Source: Burkholderiales bacterium
Lineage (GTDB): Bacteria > Pseudomonadota > Gammaproteobacteria > Burkholderiales > SG8-41
Direction of reading: 5' to 3'
Assembly (NCBI GenBank): GCA_019749945.1
Contig: JAIEPF010000001.1
Location: forward strand, 248,001 to 312,000
DNA length: 64,000 nucleotides
Each line of letters starts with the position of its first letter. Position 1 is the first letter of the stretch. This document shows positions 60,238-64,000 of this stretch, one piece after another. Position numbers and translations under genes: made by a program. The notes under the pieces were generated by a model. The model was given only the letters and a program-made list of their open reading frames with translations, had not been told where the DNA came from and searched no databases.

Positions 60238-61689
60238 ATGCCTTTATCGCTATTGACCCGAACCGGCGCCGTGCTCTGCGCACTGGCCCTCACCAACTGC
60301 GCGACCAACCCGGTCACCGGCAATCCCAACTTCGTGACCATGTCCGAGTCGCAGGAGGTCAGCACCGGACGCAACGAAGACAAAAAAGTACGCGAGCAAT
60401 ACGGCGTTTACGACGATCCCGCTTTGCAGCGCTACGTCAACGACATCGGCCAGCGCCTCGCCAGGGCCAGCCACCGCGCCGGGCTGCAGTACCAGTTTCT
60501 GGTGGTCGATTCGCCGCAGGTCAACGCCTTCGCGCTGCCCGGCGGCTATATCTATATCACCCGCGGCATCCTCGCCTACCTCAACTCCGAGGCCGAACTG
60601 GCCGCCGTACTCGGCCACGAAATCGGCCATGTCACCGCGCGCCACTCGGTGCAGCAGCTGTCCGCGGCCACCGCCGCCAATGTCGGCGCTTCATTGCTGC
60701 AGATATTTGTACCGCAGATCCGCAACAGCGGCGGCGACGCCCTGATCAATATCCTGGGCGGCGCGCTGCTCTCCGGTTACGGGCGCGAGCACGAACTCGA
60801 GGCCGACCGCCTCGGCGCCGAATACCTGGCGCGCACCGGTTACGATCCGCAGGCCATGATCAAGGTGGTCGGCGTGCTGAAAAACCAGGAGCTGTTCGAT
60901 GCCGAGGTGGCGAAAGCCGAAGGGCGCGAGCCGCGCGCCTACCACGGCCTGTTCGCATCGCACCCGGACAACGACACGCGGCTTCAGGAAGTCGTGCGCG
61001 AAGCCGCGAAATTCAAGAGCCCGGAAAACCGCATCAACCGCCAAGAGTTCTTGCGCAGCATGGATCGCATGGTGTTTGCCGACAGCCCGGCACAGGGTAT
61101 CGTGCGCAACAACACCTTCTACCATCCCGATCTCGGCCTCACGCTGAATTTTCCCGCCGGATGGCGGATACAGAACAACGCGCAGAACGTGGCCGCCGCC
61201 AGCCCGGAACAGAATGCACTGATCGACCTGCGCAGCGCGGGTCGCGCCGAGGGTTCGCCAGCGGATGTATTGCGCAAAATCCTCAAACTCGGCGCCGGCA
61301 GCACCGTGAACCCGCAGACCCTCGGCGGCCTGCCGGCCGCGGTCACCGAAGTCGCCATGTCCGGCAAACCCACCCGCGTCGCCGTGGTATTCCTCGGCAC
61401 CAGCGCCTACGCCATCGGCATGCAGGCGAAGGATGCCGCCGCCTTGCGTCAGCACAAGGCGGCGATGGACGCAGCAATGAACAGCTTCCACGCGATGACC
61501 GCGCAGAAACGGGCGCTGGCGAAACCGCTGCGGCTGCGCGTGATCACCGCGCCGCCCGGACAGACCTTCGCCGCGCTGGCGCGCACCTCCCCTCTCGGCC
61601 GCTTTGCCGAAAACCACCTGCGCGTGATCAACGGCCTGTATCCGTCCGGCGAACCGGTCGCCGGGCAATTGCTGAAAATCGTCGAATAG
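60238..61689 (+). CDS. M48-family metalloprotease, BepA-like lipoprotein
   Basis: 483 aa. Signal with a possible lipobox LALTNC (Cys20). Zinc site HEIGHVTARHSVQQ with a third ligand in the helix EHELEADRLGAEYL. The protease core (residues about 50-270) is followed by a domain of unknown type and a C-terminal LysM-like strand-helix (RVITAPPGQTFAALART). Likely an outer-membrane protein quality protease such as BepA/YfgC, though those carry TPR repeats, which are not evident here. Confidence 0.9.
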   Translation: MPLSLLTRTGAVLCALALTNCATNPVTGNPNFVTMSESQEVSTGRNEDKKVREQYGVYDDPALQRYVNDIGQRLARASHRAGLQYQFLVVDSPQVNAFALPGGYIYITRGILAYLNSEAELAAVLGHEIGHVTARHSVQQLSAATAANVGASLLQIFVPQIRNSGGDALINILGGALLSGYGREHELEADRLGAEYLARTGYDPQAMIKVVGVLKNQELFDAEVAKAEGREPRAYHGLFASHPDNDTRLQEVVREAAKFKSPENRINRQEFLRSMDRMVFADSPAQGIVRNNTFYHPDLGLTLNFPAGWRIQNNAQNVAAASPEQNALIDLRSAGRAEGSPADVLRKILKLGAGSTVNPQTLGGLPAAVTEVAMSGKPTRVAVVFLGTSAYAIGMQAKDAAALRQHKAAMDAAMNSFHAMTAQKRALAKPLRLRVITAPPGQTFAALARTSPLGRFAENHLRVINGLYPSGEPVAGQLLKIVE

Positions 61690-61746
61690 GCGCTGCGTTG
61701 GCCGCATTGCGAATGCGATAATCGGCAGGCATAACAATAACGAGAG

Positions 61747-63417
61747 TTGAACTTGACCCTTGCTCTGCGCCCGCTGCTGATCGCCGTCCTCTGTCTCGCC
61801 TGGCTGCTGCCCGGCCTGATCGGGCACGACCCGTGGAAACCCGACGAGGCTTACACCTTCGGCGCGGTCTATGAAATCCTGCAGGGCAGCGGCTGGATCG
61901 TGCCGCAAATCGCCGGCGAACCCTTCCTCGACAAACCGCCGCTGTTCTACCTCAGCGCCGCCGCCAGTGCGCTGCTGTTTTCGCCGATCCTGCCGCTGCA
62001 CGACGGTGCACGGCTGGTGGTCGGCTTCTGGATCGGCCTCGCACTGCTGTTCTGCGCGCTGGCCTCGCGCGAACTCCACGGCGAACGCCGCGGCCTGACC
62101 GCGGTACTGCTGCTGCTCGGCTCGCTCGGACTGGTGGTGCGCAGCCACCAGTTGATCGTCGATGTCGCCGCACTCGCCGGTTTTGCCATGGCCTACTACG
62201 GGGCGGCGCTGGCGCCGCGACGGACGATCCCCGGCGGCTTCTGGCTCGGCACCGCCTGCGGCCTGGTGTTCATGACCCAGGGCGTACCCGAGGCCGTGAT
62301 GGTCGCGGTCATCGCCGCATTGCTGCCGCTGCTCAATCCGCAGTGGCGCCGCCCGCAGTACGCGGCGGCGCTGGCCATGGCGCTGATCGCGGCGCTGCCC
62401 TGGCTGGTGATCTGGCCCGCGCTGCTCTACCGGCACGATCCGGCCCTGTTCGACGCCTGGCTGACCGCTGAGAACCTGGCGCGTTTTTTCGGCACCCGCG
62501 ACATGCTCGCCGGACTCGGCTACTACCTGCGCACCCTGCCCTGGTACGCCTTCCCGGTGTGGCCGCTGGCATTGTGGGCGCTGTGGCGCGCGCGGCGCAT
62601 GGGAAAGTTGAGCGATCCGGGCGTGGTGCTGCCGGCGCTGGGGTTTGTCGTCACGCTGCTGATGCTCGGCAGCGCCGCCGAGCAGCGCGAACTCTATGCG
62701 CTGCCGATGCTGGTGCCGCTGGCGCTGCTGGCCGTGCCCGCCATTGATCCGCTGCGTCCCGGCCCGGCCAGCGGCTGGCACTGGTTCAGCATCATGGCCT
62801 TCACTTTTTTCATTGTCATCGGCTGGTTTTACTGGAGCGCACTCGAGCTCGGCATGCCGGCCAAGCTGCACAGCCACCTGCACACCATACGTCCCGGCTA
62901 CGACTTCGGCTTCCGCTGGCTGCCGTTTGTGCTGGGCCTCGCCTACACCGCCGCCTGGTTCACGCTGCTCGCCAGACTGCCGCGCAACGCTGAACGACCG
63001 TTGATCATCTGGGCCGGCGGCATCGCGGCGGTATGGGCGCTGCTGACGACGCTGTTCATCGGCTGGGTGGATACCAGCAAAAGCTACCGCTCCGCCATCG
63101 CCGACATGCAGCGCACATTGCCGCAGCAATATCAATGCATGATCGGTCGCGACCTCGGCGAGGCCCAGCGCGCGATGCTGCATTATTTCGCCGGCATCCG
63201 CACCCTGCGCCCTGAAGCCGCCCAGGCCGCGCAATGCGAACTGCTGCTGGCGCAGGGCGTGCCGCTGGACGAACTGGTCATGCCCCCGGAATGGAACAAA
63301 ATCTGGGAAGGCCACCGCCCCGGCGACAAGGACGAACGGCTGCGCCTGTATCAGCGTCGCATCGATCAGCGCCAACTCCCCCAGCGTCAAACCCATCAAC
63401 AGCAGCCGCAAAAATAA
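61747..63417 (+). CDS. GT39-family glycosyltransferase, ArnT-like
   Basis: 556 aa, 11-12 membrane helices. The first loop, HDPWKPDEAYTFGAVYEIL, carries the DE of polyprenyl-phosphate-sugar transferases and GEPFLDKPPLFYL is the ArnT/PMT-like second motif. There is no ATG in reach: TTG 61747 or 61753 is the start. It moves a sugar, perhaps aminoarabinose, from an undecaprenyl carrier to lipid A or another acceptor. The C-terminal soluble domain is short, ending in a Gln-rich tail. Confidence 0.9.
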   Translation: MNLTLALRPLLIAVLCLAWLLPGLIGHDPWKPDEAYTFGAVYEILQGSGWIVPQIAGEPFLDKPPLFYLSAAASALLFSPILPLHDGARLVVGFWIGLALLFCALASRELHGERRGLTAVLLLLGSLGLVVRSHQLIVDVAALAGFAMAYYGAALAPRRTIPGGFWLGTACGLVFMTQGVPEAVMVAVIAALLPLLNPQWRRPQYAAALAMALIAALPWLVIWPALLYRHDPALFDAWLTAENLARFFGTRDMLAGLGYYLRTLPWYAFPVWPLALWALWRARRMGKLSDPGVVLPALGFVVTLLMLGSAAEQRELYALPMLVPLALLAVPAIDPLRPGPASGWHWFSIMAFTFFIVIGWFYWSALELGMPAKLHSHLHTIRPGYDFGFRWLPFVLGLAYTAAWFTLLARLPRNAERPLIIWAGGIAAVWALLTTLFIGWVDTSKSYRSAIADMQRTLPQQYQCMIGRDLGEAQRAMLHYFAGIRTLRPEAAQAAQCELLLAQGVPLDELVMPPEWNKIWEGHRPGDKDERLRLYQRRIDQRQLPQRQTHQQQPQK

Positions 63418-63425
63418 CCGGCGCC

Positions 63426-64000
63426 ATGAGCGACACCCTGCAGCGCTTCCTGTTCGAACACGCACCGATCCGCGGCGAAATCGTGCAACTCGCCGCCACC
63501 TGGCAGGCCGTCACCGAGCGCCACGACTATCCCGCGCCGCTGCGCAAAATCCTCGGTGAACTGATGGCCGCCGGCGCGCTGCTCGCCGCCACGCTCAAGT
63601 TCGACGGCACGCTGATCCTGCAACTGCACGGCAACGGCCCGGTGAAACTGATCGTCGTCGAATGCGCCGCCGGCCACGCCATGCGTGCCACCGCCAAGTG
63701 GGACGGCAAGGTACCCGACGGCGGCCTGCGCGCGCTGCTCGGAACCGGCCGCTTCGCGATCAGCCTGGTGCCCGAATCCGGCCAGCAGGGTTATCAGGGC
63801 ATCGTCGACCTCGACGCCGACAGCATCGCCGCCGCCTTCGAGCATTACATGGCCACCTCCGAACAGATCGAAACCCGGTTGTGGCTGGCCTGCGACAACA
63901 GCTGCGCCGCGGGCCTGCTGATCCAGAAACTGCCCGAGCGCGAAACCGCCGACGCCGACGCCTGGCCGCGCATCGGGCAGCTCGCCGCCACCGTCAAGAC
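63426..64000 (+). CDS. hslO: Hsp33 chaperonin, 5' part
   Basis: 191 codons before the window ends. RGEIVQLAATWQAVTERHDYP, ILGELMAAGALLAATLKFDG and LIVVECAAGHAMRATAKWDG match the N-terminal domain of Hsp33, a redox-switched cytoplasmic holdase. The C-terminal zinc Cys motif lies beyond the window. ATG 63426 is nine bases after the GT39 stop. Confidence 0.95.
   Translation, partial: MSDTLQRFLFEHAPIRGEIVQLAATWQAVTERHDYPAPLRKILGELMAAGALLAATLKFDGTLILQLHGNGPVKLIVVECAAGHAMRATAKWDGKVPDGGLRALLGTGRFAISLVPESGQQGYQGIVDLDADSIAAAFEHYMATSEQIETRLWLACDNSCAAGLLIQKLPERETADADAWPRIGQLAATVK

Noticed and set aside
60691..63465. 924-codon open frame on the minus strand
   Set aside because: It lies opposite the M48 and GT39 genes, is rich in Gln/His/Arg/Gly and shows no domain; it is an antisense shadow caused by high GC.
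1..64000. CRISPR arrays, rRNA or tRNA genes
   Set aside because: No regularly spaced repeats and no conserved RNA gene segments were seen on either strand.

Overview
The window is a GC-rich chromosomal segment most consistent with the Burkholderiales (Betaproteobacteria). Three things point there. Nine tripartite-tricarboxylate (Bug/TctC) substrate-binding proteins lie in the first 39 kb, a family hugely expanded in Bordetella, Cupriavidus and relatives. The block addB-addA / fdxA / trxA / rho / rpmE matches betaproteobacterial gene order. Catabolic TRAP, UbiD, SDR and class II aldolase genes have matching codon use. No rRNA, tRNA or CRISPR array was found.

Layout. 1-6 kb: end of a TPP enzyme, a Bug receptor, UspA, and a minus-strand UbiD / methyltransferase / thioesterase run facing an alpha/beta hydrolase. 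6-18 kb: two similar modules in which a Bug receptor is divergent from an unusual SDR lacking the catalytic Tyr; they are separated by a PIN toxin-antitoxin pair, a lower-GC island with a PD-(D/E)XK-like gene, and an ABC exporter operon. 18-19.5 kb: a two-gene peptide-modification cassette, a 74-aa precursor-like peptide plus a radical SAM/SPASM enzyme, which I consider the best candidate for a new system. 19.5-26 kb: CBS protein, then a minus-strand run of four Bug receptors, a split TPP decarboxylase-like enzyme and a DinB protein. 26-29.7 kb: a hydrolase with a histone-like lysine tail, a REP-transposase killed by one stop codon and framed by inverted REPs, a frameshifted small gene overlapping a DUF2283 gene, and Sir2. 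30-38.6 kb: patatin, MFS, SDR, secreted proteins, MBL hydrolase, quinone oxidoreductase, two more Bug receptors.

38.7-49.5 kb is housekeeping: an AddAB-like recombination nuclease pair, 7Fe ferredoxin, thioredoxin, Rho, a lipoprotein, L31 and a tartrate/malate-type dehydrogenase. 49.5-60 kb holds a gamma-glutamyltransferase relative, an orphan TRAP DctQM pair, a complete TRAP DctPQM set, and a cyanate operon (ABC importer plus cyanase) preceded by a convincing sigma-54 promoter and a candidate NtrC site, so nitrogen control is likely. 60-64 kb: M48 protease, GT39 glycosyltransferase and the start of Hsp33.

Overall the genes describe a scavenger of organic acids and aromatic or keto-acid compounds, with many periplasmic receptors, several without their own membrane partners here. 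An AT-rich 19-bp motif recurs in at least seven intergenic gaps and is not explained by any annotated feature.
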